Source: Martinezella lusitana (GTDB lineage: Bacteria > Pseudomonadota > Alphaproteobacteria > Rhizobiales > Rhizobiaceae). Taken from it: a stretch of DNA of 64,000 nucleotides. Shown here in pieces: positions 25,671 through 35,849 of this stretch. Within the stretch, counting starts at the first letter, position 1, and every line of letters begins with the position of its first letter. Both the position numbers and the translations under genes were made by a program. The stretch covers positions 62,001 to 126,000 of the forward strand of contig NZ_FMAF01000003.1 of assembly GCF_900094565.1 (NCBI RefSeq). Direction: 5' to 3'. The notes beneath the pieces are model-generated. The model worked only from the letters and a program-made list of their open reading frames with translations, had not been told where the DNA came from and did no database searches.

Positions 25671-28600
25671 ATGGCTGCGCGGCAACGCATCATTCCTGTG
25701 AGACGCGAGTATAACCGCTGGGTCGCGAACCAGACGCTGGAAGACTACGCCCTGCGTTTCACCGCCAAGAGCGCCCGGCAATTTTCCTCGCAACGCATCT
25801 CGCAGACGGCGATCGGCGCCATCTCGTTCCTGGCACTGGAGGCGATCGGTGGCGCGATCACGCTTTCCTACGGCACGACAAACGCCTTCTACGCCATCGT
25901 CGTCGCCAGCATCGTCATGCTGGCGATCGGGCTGCCGATCAGCCGCTATGCCATCCGCCACGGCGTCGACATCGACCTGCTGACGCGCGGCGCAAGCTTC
26001 GGCTACATCGGCTCGACCATCACATCGCTGATCTATGCCAGCTTCACCTTCATGCTGTTTGCGATCGAAGCATCGATCATGTCGGGCGCACTGGAGCTGA
26101 CGCTCGGCATACCCCTGTGGATCGGCTACATCATCAGCGCCGTCATGGTGATCCCGCTGGTGACCTATGGTGTGCGCCTGATCAGCCGGTTCCAGCTGCT
26201 GACGCAGCCCTTCTGGATCGTTCTCAACATCCTGCCCTTTGTCTTCATCGCCTTTTCCGACTGGGGGAAATTCGATCTCTGGCGGGCTTTCGCCGGCATT
26301 CATCACGCATCGAGCGCGCCTGGAAGTGCTGCACCCTTCGATCTCGTGGAATTCGGCGCCGCCTCCGCCGTCATTCTGGCGCTGATGTCGCAGATCGGTG
26401 AGCAGGCCGATTTCCTGCGTTTCCTGCCGCCGGAAGGGCACCGCAAATGGCGCCATCGCCTGGCGATCTTCCTCGCAGGCCCCGGCTGGGTGATCATCGG
26501 CGCGCCGAAGCTGCTGGCCGGCTCGTTCCTCGTCGTCTTGACCTTGACCTCAGGCGTGCCAGCCGATCGTGCCGCTGATCCCGCCCAGATGTACCTCACC
26601 GCCTTCGGCTACATGATCCCCTGGCACAATGCCGCGCTGCTCCTCATGGCGGCTTTCGTCATGGTCTCGCAGCTGAAGATCAACGTCATGAACGCCTATG
26701 CCGGCTCGCTCGCCTGGTCGAACTTCTTTTCGCGACTGACGCACAGCCATCCCGGCCGCGTCATCTGGCTGGTCTTCAACGTCGCCATCGCCCTGCTTTT
26801 GATGGAGCTCGGCATCTACCGGCTGCTGGAGGAGACGCTCGGCATCTTCTCGATCATTTCCATGGCCTGGCTCTGCACGATCTCCGCCGATCTCTTCATC
26901 AATAAGCCGCTCGGGCTGGCGCCGCCGGGTATCGAATTCAAGCGCGCGCATCTCTATGACATCAATCCGGTCGGCCTCGGCGCCATGGCACTGTCAGCGA
27001 CGATCTCGCTGATCGCCCATTTCGGCGCTTTCGGCGCGGTCGCCGCCTCGCTTGCGCCCTACATCACCCTGATCGTCGCGCTCATCGCCTCGCCTCTTCT
27101 CGCCTGGGCCACCAAGGGCAAATATTATCTGGCCCGCAAGCCGCGCCAGAGCTGGAAGAATCTCTCGACCATCACCTGCTCGATCTGCGAACATCCCTTC
27201 GAGCCGGAAGACATGGCCTGGTGCCCGGCCTATGCCGCGCCGATCTGCTCGCTCTGCTGCTCGCTCGACAGCCGCTGCCACGATATGTGCAAGCCGAAAG
27301 CACGGCTCAACACGCAAGTCGGCACCGTCGCCAAGACGCTTCTGCCCGAAAGCATCGTCGCCAGGCTCGCCACGCGTCTCGGCCGCTACGGCATCGCCGT
27401 CGCCGTGGCATTGACCGCCGTCGGCGCCATCCTGGCGATGATCGCGCATCAGGTCGGCGCCGCCTCGCCTGAAACGGCTGTCGTGGTCAACCGCACCATC
27501 CTCATCGTCTTCTTCGTCTTCGCTGTCATCGCCGGCGTCGTCTGCTGGTTCTACGTGCTTGCCCATGACAGCCGCGTGGTGGCGGAGGAGGAATCCTCGC
27601 GCCAGAACACGCTTCTCTTGAAGGAAATCGCCGCGCACAAGAAGACGGACGCCGCCCTCCAGAGCGCCAAGGAAGTGGCGGAAGCAGCAAACCGCGCCAA
27701 GAGCCGTTATGTCGTGGGTCTCAGCCACGAATTGCGCACGCCGCTCAATGCCGTGCTCGGCTACGCCCAGATCCTCGAGCGCGACGAGACCATTCCGGCA
27801 CCCCGCCAATCCTCGCTGAAGGTCATCCGCCGCAGCGCCGAGCATCTGTCCGGCCTGATCGACGGGCTGCTCGACATATCGAAGATCGAGGCCGGCCGCC
27901 TGCAGGTCTATTCCAACGAGATCAACATCCACGACTTCCTCGACCAGATCGTCGACATGTTCCATCCGCAGGCGCACGCGAAAGGACTGGCCTTCATCCA
28001 TGAGCGCTCGGCCGCCCTGCCCGACTATGTCCGCACCGACGAGAAACGCCTGCGGCAGATCCTCGTCAACCTGCTGTCCAATGCCATCAAATTCACCGAT
28101 GCGGGCACTGTTCGCTTCGAGGTCGGCTACCGCAACCAGGTCGCCACCTTCACCGTTTCGGATACGGGCCGGGGCATCACCGAAAAGGATCTCACCCGCA
28201 TCTACGAGCCTTTCCAGCGCGGCGAGGCCGACAGCGTAAGGCCCATGCCCGGCCTCGGCCTCGGCCTGACCATCACGCAATTGCTGACGAATACGCTCGG
28301 CGGCGAGATCTCCGTCGCCAGCGAGAAGGACAAGGGCTCGACATTCCGCGTGCGCCTGATGCTGTCGGCCGTGCTTCGCCCGATGAAACCACCGCCACAG
28401 GAGCAGCGCATCGTCGGTTATGAGGGGCCGCGCCGCACCGTCGTCGTCGTCGATGACAATGAAGACCATCGCGAGTTGATGCGCGAAGTGCTGTCACCGC
28501 TCGATTTCATCGTGCTGACCGCTGCCGGCGGTCCCGATTGCCTGACGCTGATCGAAGGCATCAAGCCGGACCTTTTCCTGGTCGATATCTCCATGCCCGG

Positions 28601-29060
28601 CATGAACGGCTGGCAGCTGGTCTCGCGGCTGAGAGAAAGCGGCCAGACCGCGCCGATCCTGATGCTGTCGGCCAATATCGGCGATGCCGCCGCCGCAGCC
28701 GATAGCGACGACAGCCACAATGACGCCGTCTCCAAGCCCATCGACATCCGCCAGCTTCGCGACAAGCTTGCCCTACATCTCGGCCTCAAATGGGCCTATG
28801 CCGACGCATCGGCCCCGGTCGCCCCGAAACCGCCGCCGCCCTTGAAGAGCCCGGGGATGGAGCATGTGCACGAATTGATGCGGCTGGGCGAGATCGGCTA
28901 TGTCAGAGGCATCGAGGCAAAACTTTCCGACCTCGCCAAGCTGGACGAAAACAAGCCCTTCACCGACGCTTTGCGCACCTATGTCCAGGCCTTCGATCTT
29001 GGGGGCTTCCTGGAAGCACTGCGTACCTTCGACAACGAAAAGGTAGAACAGATTGGCTGA
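25671..29060 (+). CDS. NCS1 transporter-like sensor fused to a hybrid histidine kinase
   Basis: The 1129-residue protein starts with about 480 residues of NCS1 nucleobase:cation symporter sequence (EYNRW, then NQTLEDYALRF and SFGYIGS; about twelve membrane segments). A linker with eight cysteines (C503, C506, C518, C526, C529, C530, C536, C540) follows, then two more membrane segments (about 570-632) and a short coiled coil. The HisKA domain has H686 (GLSHELRTPLN), the ATPase domain has NLLSNAIKF, DTGRG and GLGLGL, and the receiver domain has D972. An 80-residue helical tail ends it. It probably senses or transports a nitrogenous solute and phosphorylates the next gene's regulator. It is divergent from urtA. 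Ligand unknown. Confidence 0.9.
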   Translation: MAARQRIIPVRREYNRWVANQTLEDYALRFTAKSARQFSSQRISQTAIGAISFLALEAIGGAITLSYGTTNAFYAIVVASIVMLAIGLPISRYAIRHGVDIDLLTRGASFGYIGSTITSLIYASFTFMLFAIEASIMSGALELTLGIPLWIGYIISAVMVIPLVTYGVRLISRFQLLTQPFWIVLNILPFVFIAFSDWGKFDLWRAFAGIHHASSAPGSAAPFDLVEFGAASAVILALMSQIGEQADFLRFLPPEGHRKWRHRLAIFLAGPGWVIIGAPKLLAGSFLVVLTLTSGVPADRAADPAQMYLTAFGYMIPWHNAALLLMAAFVMVSQLKINVMNAYAGSLAWSNFFSRLTHSHPGRVIWLVFNVAIALLLMELGIYRLLEETLGIFSIISMAWLCTISADLFINKPLGLAPPGIEFKRAHLYDINPVGLGAMALSATISLIAHFGAFGAVAASLAPYITLIVALIASPLLAWATKGKYYLARKPRQSWKNLSTITCSICEHPFEPEDMAWCPAYAAPICSLCCSLDSRCHDMCKPKARLNTQVGTVAKTLLPESIVARLATRLGRYGIAVAVALTAVGAILAMIAHQVGAASPETAVVVNRTILIVFFVFAVIAGVVCWFYVLAHDSRVVAEEESSRQNTLLLKEIAAHKKTDAALQSAKEVAEAANRAKSRYVVGLSHELRTPLNAVLGYAQILERDETIPAPRQSSLKVIRRSAEHLSGLIDGLLDISKIEAGRLQVYSNEINIHDFLDQIVDMFHPQAHAKGLAFIHERSAALPDYVRTDEKRLRQILVNLLSNAIKFTDAGTVRFEVGYRNQVATFTVSDTGRGITEKDLTRIYEPFQRGEADSVRPMPGLGLGLTITQLLTNTLGGEISVASEKDKGSTFRVRLMLSAVLRPMKPPPQEQRIVGYEGPRRTVVVVDDNEDHRELMREVLSPLDFIVLTAAGGPDCLTLIEGIKPDLFLVDISMPGMNGWQLVSRLRESGQTAPILMLSANIGDAAAAADSDDSHNDAVSKPIDIRQLRDKLALHLGLKWAYADASAPVAPKPPPPLKSPGMEHVHELMRLGEIGYVRGIEAKLSDLAKLDENKPFTDALRTYVQAFDLGGFLEALRTFDNEKVEQIG

Positions 29061-29976
29061 GCCCACCCTGCCCCGCGATATAGTCTTGCTGGTGGACGAT
29101 TCGCCGGAGGCGCTCGGCTTCCTGACCGATGCCCTCGAACAATCCGGCTTCTCGGTGCTGATCGCGACCTCGGGATCGGCGGCGCTGAATATCGTCGAGC
29201 GCATCACGCCGGACCTCATCCTGCTCGATGCCGTCATGCCGTCGATGGATGGTTTCGAGACCTGCCGCCGGCTGAAGGCCAATGCGGGCATCGCCCAGAT
29301 TCCCGTCGTCTTCATGACCGGCCTCACCGAGACCGAGCATGTGGTGCACGCACTGGAATCCGGCGGCGTCGATTATCTCACCAAGCCGATCAATGTCGAC
29401 GAGTTGCGCGCCCGCATCCGCGTTCACCTGCGCAATGCCCGCTCTGCCCAAAGTGCGCGAGTGGCGCTCGATGCCGCAGGCCGCCATCTCCTGGCGGTCA
29501 AAGGCAATGGTTCGATCCATTGGTCGACGCCGCAGGCGACACGTCTCATCAACGCCGCCACCGGCAGCGACGACGGCCTCGATCTCGCGTCGAAACACAT
29601 CGCTGCCTTCATGCTCGAACGCGAACGGCTCGGCCCGGCGCGCGACAACATCGTTTCGATCAGCAATGGCGGTCAGGCCGCCCTCCAATTCGCCTTCCTC
29701 GGCGCCATCGGCCCCGACGAATACCTGTTTCGCCTGACGGCCACCAATCAACGCGCCGACGACGAGATCCTGCGCCAGCACTTCTCGCTGACGCAGCGCG
29801 AATCCGAAGTGCTGCTATGGATCGCCAAGGGCAAATCGAACCGCGACATCGGCGAAATCCTTGGGCTTTCAGCCCGCACGGTGAACAAGCATCTGGAGCA
29901 GATCTACGTGAAGCTCGGCGTCGAAAACCGGGCGTCCGCCGCCGTCAAGGCCGCTCATGTGCTGCACGAGATCTAG
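29053..29976 (+). CDS. Response regulator, receiver plus LuxR-type HTH
   Basis: The 307-residue regulator begins at TTG 29053, overlapping the kinase stop by 8 bases, so the pair is coupled. The receiver (about 8-125) has the D15-D16 acidic pair, phosphoacceptor D59 (LLDAVMPSMDG) and the LTKPI lysine. A middle segment of about 110 residues, resembling a degenerate sensory domain, precedes the C-terminal LuxR/NarL helix-turn-helix (LTQRESEVLLWIAKGKSN, then DIGEILGLSARTV). It should bind DNA when phosphorylated. Likely targets are the divergent urt operon and perhaps urease; this is inference from position. Confidence 0.9.
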   Translation: MAEPTLPRDIVLLVDDSPEALGFLTDALEQSGFSVLIATSGSAALNIVERITPDLILLDAVMPSMDGFETCRRLKANAGIAQIPVVFMTGLTETEHVVHALESGGVDYLTKPINVDELRARIRVHLRNARSAQSARVALDAAGRHLLAVKGNGSIHWSTPQATRLINAATGSDDGLDLASKHIAAFMLERERLGPARDNIVSISNGGQAALQFAFLGAIGPDEYLFRLTATNQRADDEILRQHFSLTQRESEVLLWIAKGKSNRDIGEILGLSARTVNKHLEQIYVKLGVENRASAAVKAAHVLHEI

Positions 29977-30015
29977 ATGCGATCACCCTTCTCCTCGTAT
30001 TGCGGGGCGAAGGGG

Positions 30016-30987
30016 CTAGACCACCCGATCTGGCGGCTCGCGCCCCGCAAAGAAGGCGATGATGTTGTCCACCACCTTCATGCCCATTGCCGTGCGCGTC
30101 TCTTCGGTGGCGCTGCCGAGATGCGGCAGAAGCACCACGTTGTCCATCGCTCTCAACCGCTCCGGCACGTTCGGTTCCGCCTCGTAAACGTCGAGACCGG
30201 CACCGCGGATCGTGCCCAGCTCAAGCGCCGAGATCAGCGCTGCCTCATCGACGACATCACCGCGCGCAGTATTGATCAGGAAGGCGCTCCGCTTCATTGC
30301 GGCGAAACGGGCGGCATTCATCAGGTGATGGTTTTCCGCACCGCCGGGGCAATGCAGGGAGACGAAGTCGGAGACTGCAAGCACATCCTCCACCGTCGGC
30401 AATTGCATAGCGCCATAGCGCGCGGCTTCCATCGGATCGATGGCGGAGCGACTATGGAAGACGACATCCATGCCGAAACCGAAATGGCAGCGCTGCGCGA
30501 ACGCCCTGCCGATGCGGCCGAAGCCGATGATGCCGACGGTCTTGCCGGTAACCTTGGTGCCGACCAGATGTGTGGGCCGCCAGCCGGTCCACGCGCCGGC
30601 GCGCAATTCCCGCTCGCCCTCCCCGCCACGGCGGGCGACGGACAGCAACAGCAGCATGGCGATATCGGCTGTGCAATCCGTCAGCACGCCGGGCGTATTG
30701 GTGACAACGATACCCTTCGCCCGGGCTTCGGCGATATCGATGTGATTGAAGCCGACACCGAAATTGCCGAGGATCTTCGTCCTGATCGCATCACCCTCGA
30801 AAAGGGCTGCCGGAAGCTTGTCGGAAACGGTCGGCAGAACCGCATCATAAGCCCGCAGCGCCTCGTGCAGGTGCCCCGCATCAAGAGCAATGTCATCCTT
30901 ATTCAGCGTGACGTCGAAGCGCTCTGAAAGGACCGCTTCGACCGTAATGGGCCAGCGTCGGGTAACGAGAATACGGGGTCTGCTCAT
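30016..30987 (-). CDS. D-2-hydroxyacid dehydrogenase (glyoxylate/hydroxypyruvate reductase type)
   Basis: The 323-residue NAD(P)H-dependent enzyme would reduce glyoxylate, hydroxypyruvate or a similar 2-oxoacid. The nucleotide motif GFGRIGRAF and the catalytic triad are readable: Arg in NTARGDVVDE, Glu in the following segment and His in LLPHLGSAT. ATG 30987 is selected because GGAGGAGGTG lies at ideal distance; the longer open frame upstream has no support. It is convergent with the response regulator and separated from livJ by a terminator, so it is probably a single-gene unit. Confidence 0.93.
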   Translation of the reverse strand: MSRPRILVTRRWPITVEAVLSERFDVTLNKDDIALDAGHLHEALRAYDAVLPTVSDKLPAALFEGDAIRTKILGNFGVGFNHIDIAEARAKGIVVTNTPGVLTDCTADIAMLLLLSVARRGGEGERELRAGAWTGWRPTHLVGTKVTGKTVGIIGFGRIGRAFAQRCHFGFGMDVVFHSRSAIDPMEAARYGAMQLPTVEDVLAVSDFVSLHCPGGAENHHLMNAARFAAMKRSAFLINTARGDVVDEAALISALELGTIRGAGLDVYEAEPNVPERLRAMDNVVLLPHLGSATEETRTAMGMKVVDNIIAFFAGREPPDRVV

Positions 30988-31070
30988 GCTGCACCTCCTC
31001 CTGTCGATATCGGGCAGGCTTAAAGCAGGTTCGCCGCGAAGAAAATGGCGATCCTCTGCCGGCAACAATG

Positions 31071-31096
31071 AAAAAAGCCCGGCCAATGGCCGGGCT
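31071..31096 (-). terminator. Terminator after the branched-chain binding-protein gene
   Basis: Stem agcccggcc / ggccgggct with a 3-base loop, followed on the minus strand by six T (read as aaaaaa at 31071-31076). It lies 42 bases after the livJ stop. Confidence 0.9.
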
Positions 31097-31137
31097 CCTC
31101 AGATCGAACGGATGCCGGCAAGCCGGCAGCGCGAAGA

Positions 31138-32259
31138 TTACTTCGAGATTTCGTCGTAGCTGTATTTGCCGTCGGAACCCTTGGACCACTTGTACATGAC
31201 GTAGTCCGGACGGGTGATGTCGCCCTTGGCATTGAAGCCGAGTTCGCCGATGGCAGTCTTGTACGGACCCTTTGCCTTCATCGCGTCGGCAACAGCCATC
31301 GGATCGTTGGAACCGGCAGCCTTGGCAGCGGCGGCAATGACCTGCAGAGCAGAGTAGGAGTACAGCGTGTAGCCTTCCGGCTCGTAGCCGGCAGCGCGGA
31401 ACTTGGCGACGAGATCGGTGGAAGCCGGGTTCTTGCGCGGATCCGGAGCGAAGGTCATCAGCGTGCCGTTAACGGCGTCGCCGGCGATCGAAGCAAGTTC
31501 GTTCGACACGATACCGTCACCGGACATGAAATGAGCCTTGACGCCCTGGTCGGCCATCTGACGCATGATCAGGCCGGCTTCGGTGTGCAGACCGCCGTAG
31601 TAGACGAAATCGACGCCGGCTTGCTTCATCTTGGCGATGAGGGCCGAATAGTCCTTGTCGCCGGGGGTGATGCCTTCATAAAGAACTTCCGTCACGCCAG
31701 CGGCGTTGAGGTTCTTCTTGGTTTCGTCAGCGAGGCCCTGGCCATAGGGGGTCTTGTCGTGAACGACGGCAACCTTGGCACCCTTGAAATTGTCGGCGAT
31801 ATACTTGCCGGCAACTGCGCCCTGCTGGTCGTCACGACCGCAGGTGCGGAAGGTGTTCCAGAGGCCGCGCTCCGTAAATTGTGGGTTGGTGGAAGCCGGG
31901 GTAATCTGGAGAATACCGTTTTCGGCGTACACTTCCGAAGCCGGGATGGAAACGCCCGAGTTGAAGTGACCGACAACGAACTTCACGCCGTCAGCGACGA
32001 ACTTGTTGGCGACCGAAACGCCCTGCTTCGCGTCCGAGACGTCGTCGCCGAGTTCGATCTTGACCTTTTCCCCGTTGATGCCGCCGGCTGCGTTGATATC
32101 GGCAGCAGCCTGCTCGGCACCCTTCTGGAGCTGCGCACCAAACGCAGCATTCGGGCCCGTCAAGGGACCACCAACGCCGATGATGATGTCGGCCTTCGCG
32201 ACGCCGCCGAACGCGATCATTGCCGACAAAGCCACCGCCGACAGAAGATACTTCTTCAT
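31138..32259 (-). CDS. livJ: Branched-chain amino acid ABC importer binding protein
   Basis: The 373-residue periplasmic binding protein has a signal peptide (about 1-22, ending VAKADI). The LivJ/LivK fold is shown by [38 protein letters not shown] and YGQGLA. ATG 32259 is chosen since it begins with the lysine-rich signal MKKYLL. It is downstream of the livH-M-G-F cluster with a 183-base gap containing a dyad, so it probably has its own promoter. The ligand is Leu/Ile/Val or a broad amino acid set. Confidence 0.94.
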   Translation of the reverse strand: MKKYLLSAVALSAMIAFGGVAKADIIIGVGGPLTGPNAAFGAQLQKGAEQAAADINAAGGINGEKVKIELGDDVSDAKQGVSVANKFVADGVKFVVGHFNSGVSIPASEVYAENGILQITPASTNPQFTERGLWNTFRTCGRDDQQGAVAGKYIADNFKGAKVAVVHDKTPYGQGLADETKKNLNAAGVTEVLYEGITPGDKDYSALIAKMKQAGVDFVYYGGLHTEAGLIMRQMADQGVKAHFMSGDGIVSNELASIAGDAVNGTLMTFAPDPRKNPASTDLVAKFRAAGYEPEGYTLYSYSALQVIAAAAKAAGSNDPMAVADAMKAKGPYKTAIGELGFNAKGDITRPDYVMYKWSKGSDGKYSYDEISK

Positions 32260-32339
32260 ATTGTTACTCCCAATTTTTAAGCGGGTTCCGTTTGATTTGC
32301 CCTGCGCGATACCCACCAATCATCACGCCGGTAACGCTT

Positions 32340-32352
32340 GTATTCCGAATAC
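32340..32352. promoter_or_regulatory. Palindrome gtattc-c-gaatac upstream of livJ
   Basis: A perfect 6-bp dyad around one central base, 81 bases before the livJ start. It is in the right position for an operator. The binding protein is unknown. Confidence 0.35.
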
Positions 32353-32419
32353 TTAAAGCATGATCCCGTCAGGTGTCATTCGTTTTATAAGACAGGATTA
32401 CGCCGATGCCGCACGCAGA

Positions 32420-32440
32420 CTGTGCCTAGTTTAGGCACAG
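32420..32440. other. Perfect 9-bp hairpin between the liv operon and livJ
   Basis: ctgtgccta-gtt-taggcacag lies 3 bases after the stop of the small membrane protein. No T-run follows on the minus strand, so a simple terminator is doubtful. It could stabilise the liv operon mRNA 3' end or act as an operator for livJ. Confidence 0.45.
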
Positions 32441-32442
32441 TG

Positions 32443-32796
32443 TCAATTCTTCTTCTTCCATGAAAAGGCTGAGGTCTTTTCATAGAGCCAGTAATAATTA
32501 TTGACCATTTGGTCGGTGCGCCGATAGCGATATCCGGCCGTCGCGAAGATCAGCAGCAGAACCACGTCGAGAGCATAGTTTCCGAGATCGAAGACTGGCC
32601 CGTTGAACAAGGCGTGGTGCAGAAATTGCAGTCCGAGCCCGACCAGGAAGGTGTAGATCACCGCCAACGGATAGGAATCCCAGCTGGAGGCCACAGCCCG
32701 GCCCGCGCGCCAGGCCGTCCAGAAGCCGAGGAGGACGATGATCGCGCGGATGACGATGCGGCCGCCGGTATCGCTTTCGAAGAAAATTCCCTGCAT
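32443..32796 (-). CDS. Small three-TM protein of the liv operon
   Basis: The 117-residue protein has hydrophobic segments at about 16-36, 46-64 and 72-88, and a basic, aromatic C-terminus (YRYRRTD, NNYYWLYEKTSAFSW). I recall a similar family, labelled DUF6867, beside liv genes in rhizobia. It begins 24 bases after livF ends and is the last gene of the run, so it is probably cotranscribed. No function is known; an accessory to the importer is the simplest guess. Confidence 0.75.
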   Translation of the reverse strand: MQGIFFESDTGGRIVIRAIIVLLGFWTAWRAGRAVASSWDSYPLAVIYTFLVGLGLQFLHHALFNGPVFDLGNYALDVVLLLIFATAGYRYRRTDQMVNNYYWLYEKTSAFSWKKKN

Positions 32797-32820
32797 ATCA
32801 AATTCTCCGCAAAACGAGGC

Positions 32821-33548
32821 TCAATGATGCCCGCCTTCGAGATAGGCGGCGCGCACTTCCGGATTGGCTAGCAACTCCTTGCCCGAACCGCTCATCGTCA
32901 CCCGTCCGTTGACCATCACATAGCCACGGTCGGAAAGCTTCAGCGCCGCAAAGGCATTCTGCTCGACGAGGAACACCGTGAGCCCCTGGGTCTTGTTCAG
33001 AACCTTGATGGCTTCGAAGATGCCTTTGACGATCAACGGCGCAAGGCCGAGCGAAGGCTCATCCAGCAAAAGCAGCTTGGGACGCGCCATCAGCGCGCGA
33101 CCGATCGACAGCATCTGCTGCTCTCCGCCCGACAGCGTGCCGCCGCGCTGCGACTGACGCTCCTTCAGGCGCGGGAACAGCGTGAAGATCTTCTCGACGT
33201 CCTCGTTGAAATATTTGAGCTTGTCGAGGCTCGCGCCCATCTGCAGGTTTTCATAGACGGTCATGCGCGGAAAAATGCGCCGCCCTTCCGGCGACTGGGC
33301 GATGCGAAGCCGGGCAATCTCATGCGTCGGCATGCGAGTGATATCGCGCCCCTCGAAGATGACCGAGCCGCTGCGCGCCTGCGGGCTGCCGCAGATCGTC
33401 ATCATGAGCGTCGACTTGCCGGCGCCGTTCGCACCGATCAGGCTGACGATCTCGCCGCTGTTGACTTCGATATCGACGCCGGCAAGGGCACGGATATTGC
33501 CGTAATAGGTCTCGACGCCCTCAACTTTCAGAAGCGGTTGCCCCGTCA

Positions 33549-33552
<4 letters not shown>
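32821..33552 (-). CDS. livF: Branched-chain amino acid ABC importer ATPase LivF
   Basis: A 243-residue ATPase: Walker A GANGAGKST, signature LSGGEQQML and Walker B LLLLDEPSLGLAPL, the LivF hallmark. The start overlaps the livG stop by 4 bases. With LivG it powers LivHM. Confidence 0.95.
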
Positions 33553-34420
<868 letters not shown>

Positions 34421-34421
<1 letters not shown>

Positions 34422-35845
34422 CAGCCGTGGCCCTCCTTGGTAAAGCTGCCCGAGACCGCTTTCCGCTCCTTGAGGAAGGCGGTCGGCTCGCGGGTGCCGA
34501 CGAAGCCGCGCGGCTTGAGGATCATCACGACGACCATGGCGAGCCCGAAGATCAGCATGCGATAGAGTTCGGGAGTGAAATCGGGACCGAAGCCGGGAAT
34601 GATCGTCGTATTGCCCACGACCAGACCGGTCTTAAGGAAATCCATATCGCGCAGCAATTCCGTACCGCCGATCATGGCGATCGCCGCAATGGCGATGCCC
34701 TTCAGCGAGCCCATGCCGCCAAGAACGACGATCGCCAGGATCACCGCAGACTCGAGGAACACGAAGGATTCCGGCGAGACGAAGCCTTGACGGGCTGCGA
34801 AGAATGAACCTGCAAAACCGCCGAACATGGCGCCGGTGGCGAAGGCAGTCAGCTTCGTCGTCACCGTATTGATGCCGAGCGAGCGGCAGGCGATCTCGTC
34901 TTCGCGCAGAGCTTCCCATGCACGGCCGATCGGCATGCGGCGCAGCCGGATCGTCACATAGGCAGTCAGCGCGCAGAGCGCCAGGGCGACGTAAAAGAGG
35001 AAGATCTTGTACCAGGCCGACGAGAACGGCAGGCCGAAGCTGCGGATGAAGTTGTGCGGGTCCTTGGTATCGAAGGTGTAGATGCCGAACATCGATGCCT
35101 TGGTAATATTGGAAATACCGAAGCTGCCCTTCGTCACGTCAGTCCAGTTCGTCAGGACGATGCGGATGATCTCACCGAAAGCCAGCGTCACGATCGCCAG
35201 ATAGTCGCCGCGCAGGCGCAGAACCGGGAAACCGAGGATCATGCCCCAAAGCCCGGCAAAGATGCCGGAGAGCGGCAGCAGTATCCAGAACGACAGACCG
35301 AAATGCGTCGACAGCAGCGCGTAGGAATAGGCGCCGACCGCATAGAAGGCGACATAGCCGAGGTCGAGCAGCCCCGCCAGACCGACGACGATGTTCAGGC
35401 CCCAGGCAAGCATCACGTAGATGAGGATCTGGATGCCGAAGTTGTCGACATAGGTCAGAGACCCCTGTGGACCGAAAAGCGCCAGTGCCAGCATCGGATA
35501 GATAAGCAGGAAAACCAGCGCTATCGTGTTGAAATTCTTACCGACGAAACCCTGCTCGGTCACGACTGGCGCAAGCTTGGCTTTCTCGGCCTTTCTAGCC
35601 TCCAGACGGGGCCGCACGAACACCGTCATCACGAAGCGTCCGACCGCCGCAATGGCGACGATGATGGCCAAGAGGCCCCAGCGCTGGACGATGACCAGCT
35701 TGTTGTCCATGTTCTGATCGGTCTTTAGGCCGATATAGAGCACGAACATCCCAAAGGCGATCAGCGCGGTCCAGAGGGCATCCGTAATCCCTTTCTGGAC
35801 AAGGCCGGGCGCGGTCTTGTCTGCAACGAAATTTGAATTTGCCAT
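34421..35845 (-). CDS. livM: Branched-chain amino acid ABC importer permease LivM
   Basis: A 474-residue permease with the LivM core (WGLNIVVGLAGLLDLGYVAF; FPVLRLRGDYLAIVTLAFGEI). An N-terminal extension of about 130 residues has two or three additional membrane segments, as in E. coli LivM. It starts 4 bases after livH. A KERKAVSGSF tail follows the core. Confidence 0.95.
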
Positions 35846-35849
35846 GGCG

